64,000 nt of DNA from Halalkaliarchaeum sp. AArc-CO. GTDB taxonomy: Archaea > Halobacteriota > Halobacteria > Halobacteriales > Haloferacaceae. Position 1 is the stretch's first letter, and every line of letters starts with the position of its first letter. The notes beneath the pieces were generated by a model that was not told the DNA's origin, made no database searches, and saw only the letters and a list, made by a program, of their open reading frames with translations. The translations under genes were made by a program, and so were the position numbers. Of this stretch, positions 8,449 to 16,678 are shown piece after piece. The stretch covers positions 620,001-684,000 of the forward strand of contig NZ_CP087723.1 of assembly GCF_024972735.1 (NCBI RefSeq), read 5' to 3'.

Positions 8449-9432
8449 ATGACCGACAACGACGACTGGTTCGAACGGGCGCTTCGTGAACTCGAAACGG
8501 ACAGCGAACCGTCCGGCCGGCACGCGCGTCGATCCGACGCGAACGAAGACGCCGACACCGACGAGTTCGGGTTCGAACGGTTCGAGGAGGGGCCGGAATC
8601 CGCCCCGGACGATTTCGGTTTCGCCGACTTCGGCGATTCCGACGGATCGGCCGGCGATCCATTCGGCGGGGCAGCACCCGGCGAGACTCCCGGTGGATTC
8701 GACGCCGATCTCGAGGAGATGGAACTGGACTCCGACGTCGAGCGAGTCCAGATCGGAATCGACGGCCTCGACAGCATGATCCTCGGTGGTATCCCGAAGC
8801 GGTCCCTCGTCTCGGTGATCGGAAGCGCCGGAACCGGAAAGACGACGTTCGCCCTGCAGTTCCTCCAGCACGGACTCGAGGCGGATGAACGAGCTGTCTA
8901 CCTCACACTCGAGGAGAGCAGGGAGGCGATCCTCTCGACAGCCGAGGAGAAGGGCTGGCCGTTCCGAACGTACGTCGACGACGACAAACTGGCTGTCGTC
9001 TCGATGGATCCCATCGAGATGGCGAACAGCCTCTCCAGCATCAGATCGGACCTCTCGCGGCTGGTTGCCGACTACGAAGCCGACAGGCTGGTCCTGGACT
9101 CGGTGTCGCTTCTGGAGATGATGTACGACCACCCGGCGAAGCGACGCTCGCAGGTGTTCGAGTTCACTCGGTCGCTCAAGGAGGTCGGAGTGACGACGCT
9201 TCTCACCTCGGAGGCGAGCGAGGAGAGCGCGTACACCTCGCGGTACGGGATCGTGGAGTATCTCACCGACGCAGTGTTCGTCCTCCGGTACGTTCGGACC
9301 TCGAACTTCCAGGAGACGCGTCTGGCCGTCGAGATCCAGAAGATCAGGGACGCGAACCACTCTCGGGAGACGAAGCCCTACGAGATCACCAACGAAGGAA
9401 TCAACGTCTACCAGCAGGCGAACCTTTTTTGA
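8449..9432 (+). CDS. KaiC-domain (RecA-superfamily) ATPase
   Basis: The protein has 327 residues. The first 95 are acidic and Gly/Asp/Phe-rich, probably disordered, and followed by a single KaiC/RecA core. The core has Walker [10 protein letters not shown] at 125-133, a catalytic Glu pair in YLTLEESRE, and a Walker B-like [12 protein letters not shown]. Only one ATPase domain is present, so it is not a clock-type double-domain KaiC. Haloarchaea carry many such ATPases, some linked to signalling or to the archaellum ArlH. The ATG at 8449 is the first in-frame Met after the NAD kinase promoter region. It is transcribed divergently from nadK, and its specific role is unknown. Confidence 0.85.
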   Translation: MTDNDDWFERALRELETDSEPSGRHARRSDANEDADTDEFGFERFEEGPESAPDDFGFADFGDSDGSAGDPFGGAAPGETPGGFDADLEEMELDSDVERVQIGIDGLDSMILGGIPKRSLVSVIGSAGTGKTTFALQFLQHGLEADERAVYLTLEESREAILSTAEEKGWPFRTYVDDDKLAVVSMDPIEMANSLSSIRSDLSRLVADYEADRLVLDSVSLLEMMYDHPAKRRSQVFEFTRSLKEVGVTTLLTSEASEESAYTSRYGIVEYLTDAVFVLRYVRTSNFQETRLAVEIQKIRDANHSRETKPYEITNEGINVYQQANLF

Positions 9433-9433
9433 T

Positions 9434-9793
9434 TCAAGTCGACGATTGACACCGGTTCTCCACCCGCGCGTCGACGATCAGTTCGCCGTCGACGACGAGA
9501 TCGTAGTCCTCGCCGGCGATAAACGCTCTGCAGTCGTCCAGTGAATCGAAGCTGAACTCGATCCGTACGCGTCGCTCGCCCGGGTGTCGGGTGAATGCAA
9601 TGTCTCGGGGTGGACCCCACTCGACCATCCAGGAGATGACCTGGAGTAGCCACCACTCTCGATCGTCAGGGAGGTCTTCACCCATCTCGTAGACGATCTG
9701 GCAGTTGTACTCGCCGTCGCCGGAAAAAACGCAACCGGTTCGGTCGGCAGTATCGGGACCCGTCGATCCCGCTCCAAAAGCGATGAACGTCAT
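9434..9793 (-). CDS. Hypothetical protein (119 aa)
   Basis: This is an acidic soluble protein with Trp-rich centre (REWWLLQVISWMVEWG) and a strand-helix pattern near the C-terminus (RVRIEFSFDSLDDCRAFI). It converges with the KaiC-like gene, the two stops being one base apart. Three cysteines are scattered and make no zinc site. It probably encodes a haloarchaea-specific single-domain protein; no function is suggested. Confidence 0.55.
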   Translation of the reverse strand: MTFIAFGAGSTGPDTADRTGCVFSGDGEYNCQIVYEMGEDLPDDREWWLLQVISWMVEWGPPRDIAFTRHPGERRVRIEFSFDSLDDCRAFIAGEDYDLVVDGELIVDARVENRCQSST

Positions 9794-9926
9794 TTAGCAG
9801 ATTGTACACCCCAGCTCTACGAATCCGTACTGCTGTATATTATCTGTTTATTTAGGGAATTGTTTATCATGATGAATCCTGCTGTTGATCCGTATCGAGA
9901 ACTGCCGTCGACTCCGCGGTCGTGAA

Positions 9927-10724
9927 CTAGCTAAACCTGTGGGCTCCCTCGACAGTCACGTCGTCGAACCGGCCGCCGTACGCGACGTGGGTCGGGTGTG
10001 TCGGTTCGGTCCCCGAGAGGAACACGCGGTCGAACTTCTCGTAGCTGTTCTCCCAGAACAGGTGTGCGTACTCTTTGAGCCCCTGGAGACGGTGTCCGGC
10101 GCCGCTGTGCCGCAACACTCGTCGGGGTGTCCCGTCGCGGAGTGCCTCGACGAGGTTAGTTTCCGAGTGGATCTCGGCGTCGAACTGCGTCCACACTTCG
10201 CCGACAGTTCTTCGGAGGTGAGCGTACGACGATCCGAACACCGGGAGCCCAGTTTCCCCCGCGATCTCGCGGGCCTTGCCGTTCTGATAGGGAAACAGTT
10301 TCGCGTTGTAGGTCTCGATGCCGTCGAGGCGACGGAGGTTCGAGTGGATCTCTGGCCCGGTGAGGCTCACCGTCGCGAACGCGGGATGGGGAACGAGCAC
10401 GACTGCGTTCTGGCGCTCGAACTCCTGCATCGCGCCCTCGAACGTGATGAAGTCGGGAACTGGCTTGGAGAGCCCGACTGCAAGGAGATGGCGGCGCGAG
10501 TGCCAGTCGCCCGTGAACACCTCTCGGGCCGGGACGACCAGCAGTTCCTCGTCGCTGAAGCGTTCGGCCCGCCGTCTGATCTCCGGCAGCCGGGTGAAGT
10601 GTGGCGCGTACACGAGGACGTCTATTCCGCGATCCTTCGCACGCCTCGCGACCGACTCGTCGAGCACCTTCACGTGCATGTCGACCCGCGTCTCGGCGCC
10701 GCCGGCCGACGTGTTCGCCGCCAT
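9927..10724 (-). CDS. PHP-domain metal-dependent phosphoesterase family protein
   Basis: The 265-residue protein has PHP-like features: an early metal-binding DMHVK (a variant of the usual DxHxH), ARRAKDRGIDVLVYAPHF, a middle VLVPHPAFATVSLTG histidine, and the ETYNAKLF and VFGSSYAHLRRTVGEVW segments. The first motif is DMHVK instead of DLHxH, so one metal ligand is replaced. The PHP family includes histidinol-phosphate phosphatases and nucleic-acid-associated phosphoesterases. No histidine gene is adjacent, and the substrate is not inferable. Confidence 0.75.
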   Translation of the reverse strand: MAANTSAGGAETRVDMHVKVLDESVARRAKDRGIDVLVYAPHFTRLPEIRRRAERFSDEELLVVPAREVFTGDWHSRRHLLAVGLSKPVPDFITFEGAMQEFERQNAVVLVPHPAFATVSLTGPEIHSNLRRLDGIETYNAKLFPYQNGKAREIAGETGLPVFGSSYAHLRRTVGEVWTQFDAEIHSETNLVEALRDGTPRRVLRHSGAGHRLQGLKEYAHLFWENSYEKFDRVFLSGTEPTHPTHVAYGGRFDDVTVEGAHRFS

Positions 10725-10845
10725 ACACGGGGATTCGGATCCGCGAGTAAATCGGTTTCCTCTTCGGATTCCGAGGGAGCAGCCAACCGGATGGGGCCCC
10801 TCCAGACGGGAAAACGGTTAACCACTGCGGGGGCGTCGTGTCGGT

Positions 10846-11208
10846 ATGGTCCGCTGGAACTGCGGTATCGACGGCTGTGACGCCGGGTTCGACACCGTCG
10901 AGGACGCGATCGTTCATCAAACGACTGAACACCAACGACACGAGTGTAACGTCTGTGGGACGATCGTCCCGGAGGGGTACTTTGCGATCCGGCACGCGTT
11001 CGAGGAGCACACCCGTGCCGAATACGTCAGGGCATACGACGCCGACTCCACTGCGGTTCGACTGCGGGAACAGGTGAAAGAACAGATCGAATCGGAAGCC
11101 GACCTCCAGCAGGTGGTCGAGCGCCTCGATGACGTCCGTGGCGGGGAAACGCCGCCGTCCGAGGGATCGGCCGACGGTTCGGCCGACGGTTCGATCGAGT
11201 CGTCGTGA
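10846..11208 (+). CDS. C2H2/CxxC zinc-finger protein (120 aa)
   Basis: The N-terminal half holds a C2H2-like finger: CGIDGCDAGF, then VHQTTEH. A second CxxC knuckle follows (CNVCG) with further histidines (IRHAFEEH). The C-terminal 50 residues are acidic and Gly/Ser-rich with a short repeat (SADGSADGS). Small zinc-finger proteins are common in haloarchaea and most are uncharacterised; DNA or protein binding is possible. The gene converges on spt5 with a 15-bp gap. Confidence 0.75.
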   Translation: MVRWNCGIDGCDAGFDTVEDAIVHQTTEHQRHECNVCGTIVPEGYFAIRHAFEEHTRAEYVRAYDADSTAVRLREQVKEQIESEADLQQVVERLDDVRGGETPPSEGSADGSADGSIESS

Positions 11209-11223
11209 CCGGGACGCCCGCCG

Positions 11224-11661
11224 CTACCGTTCGTCGGAGTCGAGCACCCGGATCTGATCGCCGCGAACGGTGACCGGGATCGGAACGGTCGCCTCGTACA
11301 GTTCGACTGTGACCTGGTCTTTGCCCTCGTCGATCCGCTGTACCCGCGCCTTCTCGCCTTTGAACGGCCCCGCGATGAGTTCGACGATGTCTCCCTCGGC
11401 GATCCCTTCGACGTCCGGCGTCGGCGAGAGGAAATGCTCGACCTCGGCCATCGACGACTCCCCGGGGATGATGCTGCGCGCGTGGGGGATCTCGTCCATG
11501 ATCCGCTCGATGACCGCGATGTTGTCCGACTCCACCATCACGTAACTCGTCAACGAGTCCGGAGCCAGCACCGCGTGGATCTCGTCTTCTTCCCTGTTTG
11601 CGATCATGTCGGCGACGGTCATCTCCTGGCTGGCCGTCGTCTTGACGGCGAACAGGGGCAT
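11224..11661 (-). CDS. spt5: Transcription elongation factor Spt5 (NusG homologue)
   Basis: The 145-residue protein has an N-terminal NGN domain ([20 protein letters not shown] through LSPTP) and a C-terminal KOW domain ([20 protein letters not shown]). It binds the RNA polymerase clamp with Spt4 and raises processivity. The length matches archaeal Spt5. Its start overlaps the secE stop by one base (TGATG), the conserved secE-spt5 arrangement, so the two are one transcript. Confidence 0.95.
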   Translation of the reverse strand: MPLFAVKTTASQEMTVADMIANREEDEIHAVLAPDSLTSYVMVESDNIAVIERIMDEIPHARSIIPGESSMAEVEHFLSPTPDVEGIAEGDIVELIAGPFKGEKARVQRIDEGKDQVTVELYEATVPIPVTVRGDQIRVLDSDER

Positions 11662-11837
11662 CAGACACCCACCCCTGGGAGGAGGCTCATGATCGCGAAG
11701 ATGAGGAATCCGATGAAGCCGACCAGAAGGATCCCCGCTCCTGCGATCTTCGACACCTGGATGAACTCCCCCCAGGTCGGGGTGCTGGCGAGTTTTAACA
11801 CCCGAATGTAGCTGTTGAGGTCGTACGGGACGTCCAT
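11661..11837 (-). CDS. secE: Protein translocase subunit SecE (Sec61 gamma)
   Basis: This is a 58-residue gene translated directly from the reverse strand. It begins [17 protein letters not shown], followed by [16 protein letters not shown] and a single transmembrane helix ([16 protein letters not shown]) near the C-terminus. The cytoplasmic amphipathic helix followed by one tail-anchor TM is the SecE pattern, and the location immediately upstream of spt5 is conserved in archaea. SecE clamps the SecY channel. It was small enough to be missed by simple ORF length cut-offs. Confidence 0.93.
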   Translation of the reverse strand: MDVPYDLNSYIRVLKLASTPTWGEFIQVSKIAGAGILLVGFIGFLIFAIMSLLPGVGV

Positions 11838-11940
11838 ATCAAGCGCGGCTACGGTTTCGGAGGTTTTCTATCTGTTGATGGGAAGGCGGTCCGGGTCAAT
11901 CGCGGATCGGCGGTCGTCGCCGATCACGGACGACCGGAGA

Positions 11941-13089
11941 TCACTCGACGTAGTCGATGTCTTCGGTTCCCTGGATGGATTCGGCCGGGGGCTGACCGTC
12001 GGTTCCGCCGTAGATCTGCGGTGACTGGACGCCGGTGACGACGATCATCGTCCGCATCTGTCCGTCGAGTTCCTCGTCGATCGACGTGCCCCAGATGATG
12101 CGTGCGTCGGGGTCGATCCGGTCGTAGATCTCCTCGACGACGCCCTCCGCCTCCTCGATGCTCATGTCGGAGCCGCCGGTGACGTTCACCAGCGCGGAGT
12201 TCGCACCGGAGATGTCGACGTCCAGAAGCGGCGAGCGAAGCGCGGACTTCACCGAGTCCTGTGCCTTCGACTCCGAGTCCGACTCCCCGAGGCCGATCAT
12301 CGCCACGCCACCCTTCTCCATCACTGTGCGGACGTCCGCGAAGTCGAGGTTGACGAGGCCGGGCATCGTGATCAGTTCGGTGATCCCTTTGACGGACCGC
12401 ATCAGCACCTCGTCGGACACTTTGAACGCCTGACGGACCGGGAGTTTGCCGACCGCATCGAGCAGCCGGTCGTTCGGCACGACGATCACCGTGTCGGAGA
12501 CGTCACGGAGTCGTTCGAGCCCCGCCTCGGCGTTCGTCCGGCGGACCTCCCCTTCGGCGGTGAAGGGCGTGGTGACGATCGAGATGGTGAGCGCGCCGGT
12601 CTCCCGGGCGGCCTTGGCGACGACGGGGGCAGACCCCGTTCCGGTGCCGCCGCCGAGTCCGGCGGTGACGAACACCATGTCCGACCCTTCGATTGCGTCG
12701 TAGATCTCTTCTTGGGATTCCAGGGCCGCCTCCTCGCCGACCTGCGGGAGCGATCCCGCCCCGCGACCCTGCGTCTTCTGTTGTCCCATCAGGATCTTGG
12801 TGTCGGAATCGACGTTCACCAGGTGCTGGACGTCGGTGTTGGCGGCGACCAGCTTCGCCCCGTGGATCCCCTCCTCGGACATCCGGTTTACGGTGTTGCC
12901 GCCGGCGCCGCCACAGCCTACGACGGTGATGTTTGTCTGGAGGTCCTGCAAGACGTCGCGGAGCTCGTCGTCGGACATCGTCCCGGTCGGCGTGGCGTCG
13001 CGGTTCGCCTCGCCGCCGAACTCCCCTTCGGGCGGATCCTCCCCCGGTTCCTCGGCCTCGTCAATCGCATCCTCGACGATGGAGTCCAT
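11941..13089 (-). CDS. ftsZ1: Cell-division protein FtsZ1
   Basis: This is a 382-residue FtsZ. The tubulin GTP-binding signature [12 protein letters not shown] is at residues 144-155, [13 protein letters not shown] (G1) at about 58-70, and the catalytic T7-loop segment [11 protein letters not shown] is present. The acidic first 40 residues and the [14 protein letters not shown] start match haloarchaeal FtsZ1, which in Haloferax assembles the Z-ring scaffold. An in-frame ATG 45 bp upstream was not used because the FtsZ1 family starts at MDSIV. It lies just upstream of secE-spt5 on the same strand. Confidence 0.96.
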   Translation of the reverse strand: MDSIVEDAIDEAEEPGEDPPEGEFGGEANRDATPTGTMSDDELRDVLQDLQTNITVVGCGGAGGNTVNRMSEEGIHGAKLVAANTDVQHLVNVDSDTKILMGQQKTQGRGAGSLPQVGEEAALESQEEIYDAIEGSDMVFVTAGLGGGTGTGSAPVVAKAARETGALTISIVTTPFTAEGEVRRTNAEAGLERLRDVSDTVIVVPNDRLLDAVGKLPVRQAFKVSDEVLMRSVKGITELITMPGLVNLDFADVRTVMEKGGVAMIGLGESDSESKAQDSVKSALRSPLLDVDISGANSALVNVTGGSDMSIEEAEGVVEEIYDRIDPDARIIWGTSIDEELDGQMRTMIVVTGVQSPQIYGGTDGQPPAESIQGTEDIDYVE

Positions 13090-13180
13090 ACTCTTGCCCA
13101 CGGGTTGTGTACCGAGCCTATTTACCTTTCCCATTCGTCAGACGCCCGTCTGACACCGGATATCGGCTGAATACGGGGGA

Positions 13181-13777
13181 TCAGACGAGTTCTCCGTCGA
13201 GCCCGAGGTGGACGAGACAGCCGAGAAAGAAGCCGGCGACGACGACGACCGCCGCGATCTGGTAGGCCGGCTCGAACTCTCGGACCAGAAGCCAGATCCC
13301 GGCGGCGAAAAGCACCGTCAAAACGAAGTTGATCGGAACGCTGTGGGTCCAGTCCCTGTGTTGTCTGGTCACGACCCCGATGAGCGGATCCACGAGCGCG
13401 GCGCTCCCCAGCGCGAGCATCGCGATCCCGCCGCTCGCCACCATCTCCGTGGGTACGACGCCCTCCGAGAGCAGTTCCTCGACCGGAACCGCCGCGGCGA
13501 ATTCGACCAGTCGTTCCCAGTGTAACAGGCCCAGTGAGACGACGCCGAACACAGCGAAGCCTCGGAAGATTCGGGTCGCCTTCCGTCGGGGGATCGAATT
13601 GTGGTGGTCGACGTCCGGATAGATCGAGCCGACGAACGTCGTCGCCGCCGCGCCGACCGCGGCGACGACGGCCAGGATCGGGAGCTCGAACGTTCCGTAG
13701 ATTCCCACACCCACCGACAGAGCGACCACGACCGCCGCGCGACGACCCCATCGTGCGTGGGTCCGATAGTTCGGCAT
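13181..13777 (-). CDS. YdjM-type membrane-bound metal-dependent hydrolase
   Basis: This is a membrane protein of about 198 residues beginning MPNYRTHARW. The DVDHHNSIPRRKATR motif after the second TM and the QHRDWTHS motif with HxxxH spacing later on match the YdjM/DUF457 family of inner-membrane hydrolases, which coordinate metal through His and Asp residues. Four to five hydrophobic segments are visible. The physiological substrate is unknown. It sits between ftsZ1 and a PAP2 phosphatase, with no evidence of a shared operon. Confidence 0.8.
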   Translation of the reverse strand: MPNYRTHARWGRRAAVVVALSVGVGIYGTFELPILAVVAAVGAAATTFVGSIYPDVDHHNSIPRRKATRIFRGFAVFGVVSLGLLHWERLVEFAAAVPVEELLSEGVVPTEMVASGGIAMLALGSAALVDPLIGVVTRQHRDWTHSVPINFVLTVLFAAGIWLLVREFEPAYQIAAVVVVAGFFLGCLVHLGLDGELV

Positions 13778-13849
13778 ACTTCTCAGTATCACATCCCACA
13801 GTATACATCTCTCGACTCGGCTGTAGTTTTCCTGGCACGCGGTACAGAT

Positions 13850-14569
13850 TCACCGACCGATCGCGCCGACGATGCGACGCTTGACCGCCGGCCGCTCGAC
13901 CAGCTGCCAGCCTCCAGCGGCCCCGATCGTTCCGGCGGTCGCGAGCAGCGCCCGGGTTTCGCCGCCGCTTGCGGCCGTCGCGAAAAGCGCCACGCCGATC
14001 GCGACGGCGAACGCCCGCCGCGGGCGGAGCTGGGTTACGTACGCGATCCCGACGAGATACCCCACGCCGAACCCGACCGAGGCGATCACGTCGACGAGGT
14101 AGTGAACCCCGAGCGCTAGCCTGGAGGCACCGACAAGCAGTATCGCCGAGGCTGCCACTCCGAACCTGAGGTGGCGTCGCCCGAGAGTCGTCCACAGCGC
14201 CAGCGCTCCCCAGAAGACGGTCGCCGCCATCGTGTGTCCGCTGGGGAACCCGTGCTCGCTCGGGGTAATCGCGTGTAGTTCGGCCGGCGGACGAGGGAGC
14301 GCGAACGTCGCTTTCAACAGGACGATCAGCGCAAGTCCACCGAAGACGGTCGCGACGATGAACGCGGTGCGATCGGAGCAGAGCGCTTCCTCGCCGGCAC
14401 GACCGTCGCTTTGACGCAGGCTCTCGGCGACGTCGACCAGATACAGGACGCCGAGGACCGGAACGATAACCGTGAGATCTCCGAGCACAGAAACCGCGGC
14501 GAACAGGATGGTTGCCCACTCGGGGAGGAACTCCCGCAGGGCGACGGTTACACCGAGTCCACGGCTCAT
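13850..14569 (-). CDS. PAP2-family membrane phosphatase
   Basis: The 239-residue polytopic protein carries the three PAP2 motifs: KATFALPRP (motif 1), PSGHT (motif 2) in HGFPSGHTMAATVFW, and SRLALGVHYLVDV (motif 3, with the catalytic His). Such enzymes dephosphorylate polyprenyl pyrophosphate or phosphatidic acid at the membrane. The ATG at 14569 gives a short cytoplasmic N-terminus before the first TM. A lipid-carrier recycling role is plausible in archaea but not shown here. Confidence 0.9.
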   Translation of the reverse strand: MSRGLGVTVALREFLPEWATILFAAVSVLGDLTVIVPVLGVLYLVDVAESLRQSDGRAGEEALCSDRTAFIVATVFGGLALIVLLKATFALPRPPAELHAITPSEHGFPSGHTMAATVFWGALALWTTLGRRHLRFGVAASAILLVGASRLALGVHYLVDVIASVGFGVGYLVGIAYVTQLRPRRAFAVAIGVALFATAASGGETRALLATAGTIGAAGGWQLVERPAVKRRIVGAIGR

Positions 14570-14620
14570 GGCGGTACGACGCCGTTCGAGCGACTAAACC
14601 GTCCCGGTTCGGAATCGGCG

Positions 14621-14675
14621 GAGTCGGTCGAGCGGATCGAGTCGGTCGAGCGGATCGAGTCGGTCGAGTCGGTCG
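14621..14675. repeat. 18-bp direct repeat, about 3 copies, between PAP2 and actin genes
   Basis: The unit GAGTCGGTCGAGCGGATC occurs twice in tandem (14621-14638 and 14639-14656) and is followed by two truncated GAGTCGGTC units. It lies in the non-coding space between the PAP2 start and the downstream end of the actin-like gene, where it could affect the minus-strand promoter of the phosphatase. Confidence 0.8.
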
Positions 14676-14718
14676 ACCCGACTGCGTTTCGGCTTCCCGT
14701 GTCGAACGTCTCGCGTCC

Positions 14719-15849
14719 TCAAGCGGAGACCAGCCGTTCCGCGATCCGATGAGCACCCTCCGCGGCCGCGAGATCCGGGCGGTCGGCGGTCACGACTGAA
14801 ACCTCGCGGTCGAGTTCCGCCGACAGACGGCGCTTCCACTCCTCGGCGATCCCCGGAATACAGGCCATGCCGCCGGTGAGCGCGATCGGTTTCCCGAGTG
14901 CGATCTGGTACGGTTTCATGTAGCCGGAGGCGAGCTCCGGGAGGAACTCGTTTGCGACGACGTCGACCGCCTCGTCGACGTACCGGTCCAGCGGCTCCAT
15001 TACCCCCCGCTCGACGGTGAACTCGTGGCTCCCGCCCCCGGGCTGCTGGACGACATCGGTGAACGGTTCGAACGACTCGAAGTCGGCGTGTTCCTCCTTG
15101 TATTCGCGGGCCGTCGTCCGGTCGACGTTGACTCGTCCCTGGGTCTCCTCCTCGATCGCGTTCGCGATCCAGCGGTCGGCCTCGTTGCCGGTGACCGCGC
15201 CGGTCGTGAACGGAGCGAGCTGTTCGCCGCGCCGGTAGGCACACGCCTCGAGGTTCGTCGACCCCATGTTGATCGCGACGAACACCTCCTCGATCGCCTC
15301 GAGGCCGTCGCCGTATGCGGGAATTGCTCCGCAAAGCGATTCGGGATACGAGCGGACGAGGTCGCCACCGATCGGGGCGTCCTCGATGACGTCCCGCAGA
15401 TTGGAAAGCCCCTCCTCGTTGTCGATCGTCGGTACCGCATACACGACGGCGCTGTCCTCGGGCACTCCTTCGGCGCCGACCAGTTCATCGAAGTACCGCC
15501 TCGCCGTAGCCACGCGGTCGCCGTCTTCGGGGAGTCCAGAGCGGAGCATGAACTCCACCCGATCGGGGTATTCCTGGGCGGCGCGTTCGCCGTACAACAC
15601 GCGTTCCTCCCCGGTCAGCGGATCGTCGTAGGTCGCCAGACACGTCAGCGTCCGGGAGCGGTGCAGGTCGCCGGTCCCGTTTCGGAACTCCACGACCGTC
15701 CGGGTGCTCCCGAGCTTCACGCCGACCGGCGTCGGACGATTCGTCTCCGCGAACTCTCCGCCGTTTCGTTGTTCTCCAGTCGCTTCTGACTCCTCTGCCG
15801 GTTCGTCGCTCGATTCTCCGTCCGTTTCGTCGGATGCGTCGTCACTCAT
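14719..15849 (-). CDS. Actin-superfamily ATPase, probable salactin orthologue
   Basis: The 376-residue protein has the actin/Hsp70 ATPase motifs: phosphate-1 GVKLGSTRTVV at about residues 42-52, phosphate-2 VAINMGSTNLEACAY near the middle, and an adenosine-binding IALTGGMACIPG near the C-terminus. The first 40 residues are an acidic Ser/Glu-rich extension. It is distinct from crenactin and MreB in its motif surroundings and resembles the haloarchaeal actin named salactin, which forms dynamically unstable filaments in Halobacterium. It overlaps the preceding FlaD/E-domain gene by 8 bp, so the two are translated together. The orthologue call is by recollection and not checked. Confidence 0.75.
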   Translation of the reverse strand: MSDDASDETDGESSDEPAEESEATGEQRNGGEFAETNRPTPVGVKLGSTRTVVEFRNGTGDLHRSRTLTCLATYDDPLTGEERVLYGERAAQEYPDRVEFMLRSGLPEDGDRVATARRYFDELVGAEGVPEDSAVVYAVPTIDNEEGLSNLRDVIEDAPIGGDLVRSYPESLCGAIPAYGDGLEAIEEVFVAINMGSTNLEACAYRRGEQLAPFTTGAVTGNEADRWIANAIEEETQGRVNVDRTTAREYKEEHADFESFEPFTDVVQQPGGGSHEFTVERGVMEPLDRYVDEAVDVVANEFLPELASGYMKPYQIALGKPIALTGGMACIPGIAEEWKRRLSAELDREVSVVTADRPDLAAAEGAHRIAERLVSA

Positions 15850-16447
15850 GATCGTAGTCGTCCTTGGGTCCGTCTGTCGGCCTCGTGGCGTGGTCCTCCT
15901 TCGAGTCGGCCAATGACTCCGCCGTTGCCGCCCCACGCCCCGGGGCTGTCCCTCGATCCTCCGTTCGGGTGGCTTCGACCGCGGCGATCCGCCGCAGACA
16001 ACACAGCGAGATCCGATGGTCCGCCGGCTCGTACGGTCGCCGATGTCGCGGCGACCGGAGTCCCGGGAGGCGTCTCTCCAGCGCCGACCGGGCCTCGGGG
16101 GCGATCCAGCCGATCCGTTCGTAGTATGAAAGCGCCTCGCTGGCGCCCTCCTGGCCCCCGATTTCGACCAGATACGAGAGCCAGTCGCCGACCAGACGCT
16201 CGGCAGAGACGCCTGTCGGTACAGTCTGCAGATACGGCCGCCCGGACGCTGTCGACCGCCCACGGGAGCCGAGCACCAGTTCGACGAACTGGGCGGTGTA
16301 GGCCCGCGCCTCGCTTTGATTTCGCGCCGGCGACGTCGACGATTCTCTGTCCGGAGCCTGTTCGACTCCGGCCGCTGGTGCTTCGTCCGGATGCGTTCCC
16401 GCGAGGGTACGCAGCTCCCGTACGTCGTAGTTCCGGGGGTCGTTCAT
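15842..16447 (-). CDS. FlaD/FlaE (ArlD/E)-domain protein in actin operon
   Basis: The protein has 201 residues. The middle (about residues 65-130) matches the C-terminal domain of archaellum proteins FlaD/FlaE: RPYLQTVPTGVSAERLVGDW followed by LSYLVEIGGQEGASEALSYY and ERIGWIAPEA. The N-terminal 60 and C-terminal 65 residues are charged and low complexity. No archaellin or other archaellum gene is nearby. It is transcribed upstream of and overlaps the actin-like gene, which suggests that it is an accessory or localisation partner of that filament. The domain call is good and the function inferred. Confidence 0.7.
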   Translation of the reverse strand: MNDPRNYDVRELRTLAGTHPDEAPAAGVEQAPDRESSTSPARNQSEARAYTAQFVELVLGSRGRSTASGRPYLQTVPTGVSAERLVGDWLSYLVEIGGQEGASEALSYYERIGWIAPEARSALERRLPGLRSPRHRRPYEPADHRISLCCLRRIAAVEATRTEDRGTAPGRGAATAESLADSKEDHATRPTDGPKDDYDHE

Positions 16448-16678
16448 CTGTCGGTTGGACGGTCATGTGTCGGAATGGGCCGGTGGACTCCGACCGCGGT
16501 CGATGCCGCTGTCTCTCTGTGCACAGGGGGCGGGTTTCAAGATTGTCCACCAGTTATCAGTCCCGAGAACCGACCGACGGGACGGCCGAGGCGATCGTCG
16601 CCGGCGACCGCCCCAACACTGTGACTCCTCCCCATCCCTTCGGTCCGTTTAAGTTCCACAACCGAGACGGATACGGTA

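Noticed and set aside
8449-9432. Circadian-clock KaiC
   Set aside because: Only one ATPase domain is present, and no KaiA or KaiB is nearby.
13044-13134. Upstream start for ftsZ1 at 13134
   Set aside because: It adds 15 residues not found in the FtsZ1 family, whose members begin at MDSIV.
15842-16447. Archaellum motor gene (arlD/arlE)
   Set aside because: Only the FlaD/E domain is present and there are no archaellins or other arl genes.
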